Assembly: GCA_013812695.1 (NCBI GenBank)
Contig: JACCSZ010000286.1
Coordinates: forward strand, 1-15,097
Origin: Gemmatimonadales bacterium
GTDB taxonomy: Bacteria > Gemmatimonadota > Gemmatimonadetes > Gemmatimonadales > GWC2-71-9
Length of the DNA: 15,097 nt
Direction of reading: 5' to 3'
In this document: piece after piece, positions 1 through 6,149 of the stretch
Layout of the letters: each line of letters begins with the position of its first letter
How positions within the stretch are numbered: position 1 is the stretch's first letter
The notes under the pieces: model-generated
What the model was told of the DNA's origin: nothing
Databases searched by the model: none
Seen by the model: only the letters and a program-made list of their open reading frames with translations
Program-made: the position numbers and the translations under genes

Positions 1-215
1 CTCCCCCTTGTTCACCGCGAACGTGACGAAGCCCTCCGGGCCGCCGCGAGCCCGCCCTGCACTACCGCGCGCGCCACCTCACCGTCGCCGCCAACCCCAG
101 CCAGAGCGTCTCCCCCAAGGGGCTCGCAACTTGCCCCTTCACCCCATGTGACTTCTCCCCACCGCCACTCGTCTCACCGCCGAACCCGACCCTCACCCCA
201 TCAGGTGGCGCGATC
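1..215. other. leader region without a convincing gene
   Basis: I see no supportable gene in this stretch. One plus-strand frame is open throughout, but its translation is low-complexity (Pro, Ser, Arg, His), typical of GC-rich non-coding sequence. The minus strand has a short open piece at the very left edge, possibly the end of a gene extending out of the window, but it is too short to name. From about 90 to 210 the plus strand is strongly C-rich. A 7-bp inverted repeat (AAGGGGC at 117-123, GCCCCTT at 133-139, 9-nt loop) lies here without a T-tract. The promoter of the downstream sigma operon is presumably in this region, but no clear -35/-10 pair is visible. Confidence 0.5.
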
Positions 216-830
216 ATGGACGACAGAATTCACCATGCGCTGGACGGCGAGCTACCGACCGACCAGCTCACACCCGACGAGCGCGCGGAATTGCACCGCT
301 ACCGTGCAATCATCTGCAGAGCACTCGTGCCGATCAGCCATCTGAGGTCCATCGACATCGCGCCCGAGGTCATGAATCGGGTGGCGCCCAGGCTCGTGCG
401 CCGCAGCCTCGCCAGGCTGCTCGCCTGGCTCTGGTCACCCCGGCCGCTCTCACTCACCGTCCGCCCGGCGTTCGCCATGGCCGGCACGCTCGCGGTTGCG
501 GCAGTGATCTCGCTTTCCGCAAGAGGATCCGCGCCCGCCGCCGACCCCGGCCCAGCGCGCGTGATGGTCCAGTTCCGCCTCGGCGCCCCTGCCGCCCAGG
601 AAGTGGCACTCGTCGGCGACTTCAACGGCTGGCGACCCCAGCACCGGCTCCACCAGGGCGCGGCCGGCGTGTGGTCGGTGGACGTCGCGCTCGAGCCCGG
701 CGTCTACAACTACGTCTTCGTGGTCGACGGCAAGGCCTGGCGGCTCGACCCGCTCGCCCCGCAGGTGACCGACGGGCTCGGCGGCGCCAGCAGCCGCGTG
801 GACGTGCTTCCACCACAGGTCCGCTCGTGA
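216..830 (+). CDS. membrane anti-sigma-like protein with periplasmic glycogen-binding (E-set) domain
   Basis: This 204-residue protein has three parts. Residues 1-75 are a short, presumably cytoplasmic domain containing LDGEL (9-13), a motif common near the start of anti-sigma factors, but without the HxxxCxxC zinc motif. Residues about 83-101 form one hydrophobic transmembrane helix. Residues about 113-198 are an AMPK-beta/CBM48-type E-set domain, with GDFNGW at 134-139, GVYNYVFVVDG at 162-172 and WRLDP at 175-179. By eye this domain resembles the AMPK beta glycogen-binding module, keeping two tryptophans but not its binding lysine. The ATG is chosen for AGGTGG about 8 nt upstream. Its stop overlaps the next GTG (GTGA, 827-830), and an ECF sigma gene ends the overlapping set. 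I infer a sigma regulator that senses a glycan or protein ligand in the periplasm. The E-set call is firm; the anti-sigma role is not proven. Confidence 0.75.
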   Translation: MDDRIHHALDGELPTDQLTPDERAELHRYRAIICRALVPISHLRSIDIAPEVMNRVAPRLVRRSLARLLAWLWSPRPLSLTVRPAFAMAGTLAVAAVISLSARGSAPAADPGPARVMVQFRLGAPAAQEVALVGDFNGWRPQHRLHQGAAGVWSVDVALEPGVYNYVFVVDGKAWRLDPLAPQVTDGLGGASSRVDVLPPQVRS

Positions 831-1987
831 CGGCCGCGCGGCGCGTCGCCCTGCTGGCCCTGCTCACGGCCTCCGCATGGCCGTCGGTCGCGCGATCCCA
901 GGAATGGCGGGCCTCGGCCCGCGTCGGCCGCGTGAGCTACGAGGGCGCCCCGGCCGGAGCGGCGGCCGCCTCGTCGGTCGTGCTCGGCCTCGGCCGCACC
1001 GGGCCGCGCGACTGGTTCGGCGCGTCGGCGGCGCTGCCGCTCGGCGAGGAGCCGTTCTGGGCGGTGCTCGGTGGATGGAAACGTCTAGAGACCCGCGGCT
1101 CGGTCGGCCTGCTGCTGGACCTCACGGGTCACGGATTCGTGCAGCGGTACAGCGCGACGACGACCCGCACGCCGGCGCCTGACCCCGGTCCGTTGCCCGG
1201 CCCGCTCCAGCCGCCGACGTCGACCACGACGGACCTCTCGGGCGCCGGCGCGGGTGCCGAATTGATGGCCGGCGGCTTCGCGGGGTCGCCGTCGCTCCGG
1301 CTCGAGTCCCGCGCGGGAGTCGCGGCGCAACGCAGCACGCTCGGCGGCGAGGTCCAGGAGCGGGCGCTCCCGACCGCCGACGCCCGGCTCTCGCTGCTTC
1401 TCGCGCCGGTGACGATCCGCGCTGAGACTCGCGGCTGGGCCGGCGACGGTGCCACCGACGCCTATGTCGGCGGCTCGCTGCAGTACGGGCGCGGGCCGCT
1501 CCAGCTCTGGGGATCGCTCGGGCAGTGGGTGGCCGGTGGTGTGGCCGGCGGCGTCTGGTCGGTCGGCGGCAGCACCGCCATCGGCCCGCAACTCGAGCTC
1601 CAGGTGGGCGGCCGCGGCAACGCCTTCGATCCACTCTACCAGTCCTCGACCGAGACGTCGTTCTGGGCCGGAATGAGCCTCCGCGTCGGCGGCGGCCGCA
1701 TGGGCCGCGCGCCAGTGCCGGGACGCGCGCCGGACGGCCGGTCCGTCATCCAGATCTCCGCGCGCTCCGCGAAGGGCACACCCTCCATCGCCGGCGACTT
1801 CACCGGCTGGAAGCCCGTACCCATGCAGCGCCAGGGGTCGCACTGGACGTATACGGCGAAGCTCGACGCCGGCGTCTACCACTACGCCTTCGTCGGCGAG
1901 GACGGCGTCTGGTTCGTGCCCGAGGCCGTGCCCGGCCGTCAGGATGACGGCATGGGCGGCCACGTGGCCGTGCTGGTGGTCTCGTGA
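827..1987 (+). CDS. exported beta-rich protein with C-terminal glycogen-binding (E-set) domain
   Basis: This 386-residue protein starts at a GTG overlapping the previous stop. The frame stays open further upstream, but only this start yields a proper signal peptide (basic MTAARR, hydrophobic LLALLTASA, cleavage near residue 24 before QEW). Residues about 25-290 consist of alternating short beta-strand-like segments rich in Gly, Ser and aromatics, with a proline/threonine-rich linker at about 115-135. This is compatible with an outer-membrane beta-barrel or a large secreted beta structure, but I do not recognise the family. Residues about 305-386 are a second E-set domain (GDFTGW at 323-328, AGVYHYAFV near 348-356, DDGMGG near 373-378), paralogous to the one in the upstream protein. 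The stop overlaps the sigma-factor start by GTGA. Likely location is the outer membrane or periplasm; a role as partner or ligand presenter for the upstream membrane protein is inference. Confidence 0.72.
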   Translation: MTAARRVALLALLTASAWPSVARSQEWRASARVGRVSYEGAPAGAAAASSVVLGLGRTGPRDWFGASAALPLGEEPFWAVLGGWKRLETRGSVGLLLDLTGHGFVQRYSATTTRTPAPDPGPLPGPLQPPTSTTTDLSGAGAGAELMAGGFAGSPSLRLESRAGVAAQRSTLGGEVQERALPTADARLSLLLAPVTIRAETRGWAGDGATDAYVGGSLQYGRGPLQLWGSLGQWVAGGVAGGVWSVGGSTAIGPQLELQVGGRGNAFDPLYQSSTETSFWAGMSLRVGGGRMGRAPVPGRAPDGRSVIQISARSAKGTPSIAGDFTGWKPVPMQRQGSHWTYTAKLDAGVYHYAFVGEDGVWFVPEAVPGRQDDGMGGHVAVLVVS

Positions 1988-2559
1988 CGGCGACGGCCGA
2001 GTCGGCCGCCGACGCGGCGGCGGTCGCGCGCGTGCTCGCGGGCGACCACGACGCCTTCGCGGAGCTGGTGCGGCGGCACCAGAACCCCCTCTATCGGTAC
2101 GCACGCGGCCTCGGGCTCGACCACGATACCGCGCTCGACCTGGTGCAGGAGACGTTCGTCAAGGCGTTCGCGCGCTGCGACCAGTGTCGCGAGGCGGACC
2201 GGTTCCGGTCCTGGCTCTTCCGGGTCTTCCGGAACACGATGCTCGACTGGGCCAAGAACGTCCGCCGCACCGAAGTCTCCATTCTCGACGTGGACGACGC
2301 CGCGCACGACGAGGACTTCGCCGAGCGCCTCGCGCTGCGCGAGGCGCTCGGCGGGGCGCTCACCGCGCTCCCGTCGATCCTGCGCGAGGCCTTCCTGCTG
2401 CGGCACAACCTCGGCCATCCGTACGAGGAGATCGCCGAGATCACGGGGATCACGCTCAGCGCCGCGAAGATGCGCGTGGCGCGTGCGCGGGAGGCGCTCC
2501 GCGAGGCGCTCGACGCCGATTACGGCGATGTGACCAGCGCGGGCTCCCGCTCGTCTTGA
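1984..2559 (+). CDS. ECF-family RNA polymerase sigma-70 factor
   Basis: This 191-residue alternative sigma factor has the two domains of the extracytoplasmic-function group and no region 1 or 3. Region 2 spans about residues 24-92, with DLVQETFVKAF at 52-62 (the core-polymerase-binding helix) and the aromatic-rich FRSWLFRVFRNTMLDW segment at 74-89 that contacts the -10 element. Region 4 spans about 118-175, with a helix-turn-helix at about 147-172 (YEEIAEITGITLSAAKMRVAR) for -35 recognition. The GTG start overlaps the stop of the preceding gene by GTGA, so translation is probably coupled to the two E-set genes. The order regulator, envelope protein, sigma is the reverse of the common sigma-then-anti-sigma order. 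The length is normal for ECF factors. The target promoters are unknown. Confidence 0.95.
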   Translation: MTATAESAADAAAVARVLAGDHDAFAELVRRHQNPLYRYARGLGLDHDTALDLVQETFVKAFARCDQCREADRFRSWLFRVFRNTMLDWAKNVRRTEVSILDVDDAAHDEDFAERLALREALGGALTALPSILREAFLLRHNLGHPYEEIAEITGITLSAAKMRVARAREALREALDADYGDVTSAGSRSS

Positions 2560-2584
2560 AGGCGGAGTCCGACACCACTCACTC

Positions 2585-2590
2585 AAGGAG
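2585..2590 (+). promoter_or_regulatory. strong ribosome binding site for the secreted-protein gene
   Basis: AAGGAG lies 8 nt before the ATG at 2599. It is a near-consensus Shine-Dalgarno, in contrast to the coupled starts upstream, so this gene is probably translated independently and at a high rate. Confidence 0.7.
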
Positions 2591-2598
2591 TTGGAGCC

Positions 2599-3219
2599 AT
2601 GCGCACCAAGACGCTGTACCTCGCGGCCGTGCTCGCCCTCGCGCCGGCCACCCTTGCCGCCCAGGACTCGACCGCCACGACCAACAGCGGCGGCGGCGCC
2701 GACGCGCGGGTCGAGGCGGCACTCGCCGCCGCCGTGAGCGCCGGGATCCCGGTCTCGCTCCTCGAGCGGAAGGTCGCCGAGGGGAAGGCGAAGGGCGTGC
2801 CGATGGATCGGATTGCGGGCGCGGTCGAGACCCGGCTCGACGCCCTCGTGAAGGCGCGCGATGCCATGACGACGGCCCACCTCGTGAGCACCACCGAGGG
2901 CGAGCTGTCCGTCGCCGCCGACGCGGTGCAGGGCGGCGTGAGCCAGACGGCCCTCGCGACGATCAGCCAGAGCGCGCCGCAGGACCGGCGGGCGGTGGCG
3001 ATCGCGGTGCTCGCCGATTTGGTGACGCTGGGCCGCACGTCGGAGGCCGCGGTGACCCAGGTGCAGGCCGCGCTCGCGCGTGGTCCGGAGGCGCTCGCCA
3101 ACCTGCGCGCCGAGTCGGTCGCGGGGCTGCAGGCGGGCGGTGGCGCGGGTGGCGCTGGAGTTCAGGTGGGAGCGGGCGCGAACACGCGGGTGGAGCTGGG
3201 GATTCCGCGCGGGAAGTAG
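2599..3219 (+). CDS. secreted helical protein of unknown function
   Basis: The 206-residue product begins with a clear signal peptide (MRTKTLYLAAVLALAPATLAAQ, cleavage near residue 20-22). The mature part is alanine-rich and predicted by eye to be almost all helical. Two loosely similar units are visible, about residues 35-80 (ending MDRIAGAVETRL) and about 95-160 (containing RRAVAIAVLADLVTLGRTSEAA). A Gly/Ala-rich tail follows from about 178. There are no cysteines, metal motifs or known catalytic motifs. It lies 39 bp after the sigma gene in the same direction and ahead of a terminator, so it may be co-transcribed with, or be a target of, that sigma factor; this is inference. I do not recognise the family. 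It could be a periplasmic structural or chaperone-like protein. Confidence 0.7.
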   Translation: MRTKTLYLAAVLALAPATLAAQDSTATTNSGGGADARVEAALAAAVSAGIPVSLLERKVAEGKAKGVPMDRIAGAVETRLDALVKARDAMTTAHLVSTTEGELSVAADAVQGGVSQTALATISQSAPQDRRAVAIAVLADLVTLGRTSEAAVTQVQAALARGPEALANLRAESVAGLQAGGGAGGAGVQVGAGANTRVELGIPRGK

Positions 3220-3244
3220 CAGCAGGGCAGCGATAGCTGGGCGA

Positions 3245-3279
3245 CGGCCCCGGGAAATCTTTCCCGGGGCCGTTTGCTT
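3245..3279 (+). terminator. intrinsic terminator of the sigma operon
   Basis: A perfect 13-bp inverted repeat (3245-3257 and 3260-3272, GGCCCCGGGAAA-type arms, 2-nt apical gap that would open to a 4-nt loop) is followed by TTTGCTT. It lies 25 bp after the stop of the secreted-protein gene. The weak T-tract suits plus-strand termination; the minus-strand reading has no T-run after the stem. Confidence 0.8.
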
Positions 3280-3388
3280 GGCGGCCCGCATGACTCCTTC
3301 GCTTGGCGGCGCTCAGCGTGGGTGGCGAAGCTGTGAATGTGGATGAACGAAGCCCCGCAACTGACGATGGCTCCGATGCTTCCGAGGA

Positions 3389-3462
3389 TAGCAGGGGCGG
3401 GACTCGAACCCGCGACCCCGGCATTATGAGTGCCGTGCTCTAACCAGCTGAGCTACCCTGCC
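3389..3462 (-). tRNA. tRNA-Met (elongator, anticodon CAT)
   Basis: All cloverleaf elements are visible on the minus strand. The acceptor is GGCAGGG pairing with CCCTGCT (G1-U72 wobble, discriminator A73). The D-arm contains AGCTCAGCTGGTTAGAGC, the anticodon stem-loop is CGGCA-CTCATAA-TGCCG with CAT at 3428-3426, and the T-arm is GCGGG-TTCGAGT-CCCGC. The anticodon arm and variable loop (GGGGTC) match elongator Met tRNAs better than initiator or lysidine-modified Ile2 tRNAs. The 3' CCA is not encoded (genomic TCC follows A73), so it must be added enzymatically. It sits 66 bp downstream of the ftsB-like gene in the same direction, possibly in the same transcript. Confidence 0.95.
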
Positions 3463-3528
3463 GAGACCAAGTCGCAAACTCTAACGGCCACGCACCCAAA
3501 CGCAAGCGCGCCCAGCGCGCCGCAAGCG

Positions 3529-3819
3529 CTACCGCCGCGCGCTGTCCGCCGGCACCAGCCGGTATAGCAGCTCTCCCCGCCGGATCATGCCGAACCGCTC
3601 ACGCGCCACCCGCTCCTGCACCCGCGGGTCGCGCTCGATGCCGATCGCGTCCCGCTGGAGCGAATCCACGATCTGCCGGAGCCGCTGCAGCTGGAGACGC
3701 TCGCCAGACTCCTGGCGCCGGAGCGCCAGCAGATCGGTCGTCGCGTACTCCCCACCCTGCACGGCGAAATAGAGCGCGAAAGCGAGCGCGGCGAGCGCGG
3801 CCCAGCGCTTCGCGGTCAC
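3529..3819 (-). CDS. ftsB: septum formation initiator, FtsB/DivIC family
   Basis: This is a 96-residue single-pass inner-membrane protein. A short basic N-terminus is followed by a transmembrane helix at about residues 6-22, a coiled-coil-prone segment at about 28-58 (heptads of Leu, Gln, Arg with LQLQRLRQIVDSLQ), and the conserved C-terminal part DPRVQERVARERFGMIRRGE at 64-83, which is characteristic of the family. FtsB bridges FtsL and FtsQ in the divisome. The GTG start overlaps the eno stop (GTGA, 3816-3819), and the eno-ftsB order is a widely conserved neighbourhood, which supports both the start and the function. Its length is typical (about 90-110 residues). The family includes FtsB and DivIC; I use ftsB on context. 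Confidence 0.88.
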   Translation of the reverse strand: MTAKRWAALAALAFALYFAVQGGEYATTDLLALRRQESGERLQLQRLRQIVDSLQRDAIGIERDPRVQERVARERFGMIRRGELLYRLVPADSARR

Positions 3820-5096
3820 AGCGGGTAGAGGTCGCGCCCGGGATAGTGCGCCAGGTCGCCAAGCTCCTCGGCGATGCGGAGCAACTGGTTGTACTTGGCG
3901 GTGCGGTCCGTTCGGCTGGCGCTCCCGGTCTTGATCTGGCCCGCGCCGGTGGCCACGGCGAGATCGGCGATGAACGTGTCTTCGGTCTCGCCGGAGCGGT
4001 GCGAGATGATCACGCCGTACGCGCTGCCCTTGGCCAGCTCGATGCACTGCAGGGTCTCGGTAAGCGTGCCGATCTGGTTCACCTTCACGAGCACGGCGTT
4101 CCCGACACCCTCCTCGATGCCGCGGCCCAGCCGGTCGACGTTGGTGACGAACAGGTCGTCGCCGACGAGCTGGACGCGCTCGTGCAGCCGTTCGGTCAGC
4201 AGCGTCCAACCGGCCCAATCGTTCTCGGCGAGGCCGTCCTCGATCGACACGATCGGGTAGCGGTCCACCCAGCCGGCATAGAGGTCGACCATCGCGTCCG
4301 CGGACCGGCGGCTGCCGTCGCCCTTCTTGAACACGTACTCGCCGTCCTGCATGAGCTCCGAAGCGGCGACGTCGAGCGCGATGGCCACGTCGCGGCCGGG
4401 CTCGAAGCCGGCGCTCTCGATGGCCTGCATGACGACATCGAGCGCGGCTTCGTTCGAGGGAAGCATCGGCGCGAAGCCGCCCTCGTCGCCCACCGCGGTC
4501 GACAGGCCCATCTTGTTGAGCACCTTCTTCAGCGTGTGGAATACCTCCACCCCCATCCGGAGCCCATCCGCGAAGGTCTCGGCGCCGATGGGCACCACCA
4601 TGAATTCCTGCGCGTCGACGTTGTTCGACGCATGCGCGCCGCCGTTCAGGATGTTCATCATCGGCACGGGCAGCACGCGCGCCATCGGTCCGCCGAGATA
4701 CCGATAGAGCGGCAGGCCGCAATCCTGTGCCGCCGCGCGCGCCACGGCGAGCGACACGCTCAGGATGGCGTTGGCGCCCAGCTTGCTCTTGTTGGGCGTG
4801 CCGTCGGCATCCATCATCTCGGCATCGATGGCGATCTGGTCGGCCGCCGACATTCCCTCCAGCCGCGGCCCGAGCACCTCATTCACGTTGCGAACGGCCT
4901 CGACCACGCCCTTGCCCGCGTAGCGACGCCCATCGCCGTCGCGCAGCTCGACCGCCTCGTGCTCGCCCGTGGACGCGCCGCTCGGCACGGCCGCCCGGCC
5001 TTGGGCACCGCTAGAGAGCACCACGTCGGCCTCGACGGTGGGATTGCCGCGACTGTCGAGAATCTCTCGCGCGTGCACTTCGATGATCGTGCTCAT
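3816..5096 (-). CDS. eno: enolase (phosphopyruvate hydratase)
   Basis: This cytoplasmic glycolytic enzyme interconverts 2-phosphoglycerate and phosphoenolpyruvate. It has 426 residues, the usual bacterial length. Visible landmarks are the mobile loop SGASTGEHEAVELRDGD (39-55), catalytic acid Glu205 in GDEGGF, metal ligands Asp242, Glu286 (SIEDGLAENDW) and Asp313, catalytic base Lys338 in the family signature LVKVNQIGTLTETL, and the SHRSGETEDTFIADLAV block at about 365-381. GSASRTDR near 391 is a slight variant of the more usual GAPSRSDR. The ATG start is 30 bp after the thiL stop, and the gene ends overlapping the ftsB-like start. All residues needed for activity are present, so it should be functional. 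Confidence 0.98.
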   Translation of the reverse strand: MSTIIEVHAREILDSRGNPTVEADVVLSSGAQGRAAVPSGASTGEHEAVELRDGDGRRYAGKGVVEAVRNVNEVLGPRLEGMSAADQIAIDAEMMDADGTPNKSKLGANAILSVSLAVARAAAQDCGLPLYRYLGGPMARVLPVPMMNILNGGAHASNNVDAQEFMVVPIGAETFADGLRMGVEVFHTLKKVLNKMGLSTAVGDEGGFAPMLPSNEAALDVVMQAIESAGFEPGRDVAIALDVAASELMQDGEYVFKKGDGSRRSADAMVDLYAGWVDRYPIVSIEDGLAENDWAGWTLLTERLHERVQLVGDDLFVTNVDRLGRGIEEGVGNAVLVKVNQIGTLTETLQCIELAKGSAYGVIISHRSGETEDTFIADLAVATGAGQIKTGSASRTDRTAKYNQLLRIAEELGDLAHYPGRDLYPL

Positions 5097-5126
5097 GATC
5101 GCTCGGGTGAAGGAAACGGGCGCAAC

Positions 5127-6149
5127 CTAGCGGGCCTCCCGGAGGGCGTCAACGCGTCGCGGCGCGAAATGATCGAAGCCCGCGAGCACGAGTGGCTCCC
5201 CTCGAAGCCGCGTCTGCACGCCCGTCCCGGGGCGCGCGTCGCCGACCCGGGTCAGCGCGAGACCGCAGACGCTCCGGAACGCCAACGCATCCTCGTCGGA
5301 GAAGGTCGGCGGAAGGGCGACGAGCAGCTCGTATTCCTCGCCGCTCTCCGCGGCGAACTGCTCGGCCGGAAGCCCGAGCCGGCGCGCGGCCGCCACGGCC
5401 GGCGGCGCGACCGGCACGCGCTCGAGCTCGAGCGCTATCGCCACGCCCGAGGCTGCCGCGAGATGTCCGGCGTCGGCGCCGAGGCCGTCGCTTACGTCGA
5501 TCATCGCGCCTGCCCCATGACTGGCCAGCCACCGGCCGGCGTGGATGCGGGGCACCGGCCGGGCAAAGGCGCGTCGTGCCGCCTCGTCGGGAGCCTCGCC
5601 GCGTTGCCACGCCTCGAGCGCGGCCCTGGGGCCGCCGAGCGCGCCGGTCACCCAGAGGCCGTCACCGGGGCGGACGCCCGCGCGGGTGATGGGAGCGGAG
5701 GCCCAGCCGAGCACGGTCACGGCGAGACTCCAGCCCGGTCCCGACGAAAGGTCGCCACCGACGACGCGCGTCCCCGCGTCGGCCGCCGCGGCACCCGCGC
5801 CCGCCATCGCGGCGACCACCTGCTCGTCGGTCGAGTCGTCCGGCACCGTCAACGCCACGAGCGCGCCGCCCGCCTCCGCCCCCGCGGCGGCGAGGTCCGA
5901 GAGCGCCCCGGCGGTGGCCCGCCAGCCGATCTCTTCGAGCGACAGCCATTCGCGCCGAAAGTGCACACCTTCCACGCTCACGTCGGTGCTCGCGACCAGC
6001 ACCGCGCCGGTGGTCCCGGTCGCGAGCACGGCGCAGTCGTCGCCCAACGCGCCCGCGTGTGCGCCGAGGGCCGCGGCGATCCGCCGGATGCGGTCGAACT
6101 CGTGGCCGGGCCCGAGGGCGCTGGGACTCGAGGCGCGCGGCAGGGTCAC
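5127..6149 (-). CDS. thiL: thiamine-monophosphate kinase
   Basis: The enzyme phosphorylates thiamine monophosphate with ATP to thiamine diphosphate, the last step of cofactor synthesis. The 340-residue protein shows the PurM/ThiL fold motifs in order: GDDCAVL (36-42), STDVSVEGVHF (54-64, Mg/ATP-binding Asp), SDLAAAGA (84-91), GGDLSSG (131-137), DVSDGLGAD (218-226) and SGEEYELL (269-276, usually GGEDYELL). Its GTG start overlaps the stop of the beta-propeller gene (GTGA, 6146-6149), so translation is probably coupled to an exported protein of no obvious thiamine role. Length and motifs are normal. No other thiamine gene and no TPP riboswitch is visible in the window. Confidence 0.96.
   Translation of the reverse strand: MTLPRASSPSALGPGHEFDRIRRIAAALGAHAGALGDDCAVLATGTTGAVLVASTDVSVEGVHFRREWLSLEEIGWRATAGALSDLAAAGAEAGGALVALTVPDDSTDEQVVAAMAGAGAAAADAGTRVVGGDLSSGPGWSLAVTVLGWASAPITRAGVRPGDGLWVTGALGGPRAALEAWQRGEAPDEAARRAFARPVPRIHAGRWLASHGAGAMIDVSDGLGADAGHLAAASGVAIALELERVPVAPPAVAAARRLGLPAEQFAAESGEEYELLVALPPTFSDEDALAFRSVCGLALTRVGDARPGTGVQTRLRGEPLVLAGFDHFAPRRVDALREAR

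Noticed and set aside
117..139. A 7-bp hairpin upstream of the sigma operon as a terminator or operator
   Set aside because: Short stem, no T-tract on either strand and no recognisable operator; likely chance in C-rich sequence.
148..345. A 65-codon ORF starting before the first E-set gene
   Set aside because: Low-complexity Ser/His/Thr/Arg translation that overlaps a gene with a better start, membrane helix and domain.
1085..2104. A 339-codon minus-strand open frame opposite the E-set protein gene
   Set aside because: The composition is Arg/Ala-rich without motifs, and the plus strand encodes a signal peptide and an E-set domain over the same bases.
3290..3320. Possible third degenerate copy of the palindromic repeat (CTTCGCT and GCTCAG pieces)
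   Set aside because: Only short pieces match and the outer arms are not conserved; too weak without a genome-wide profile.
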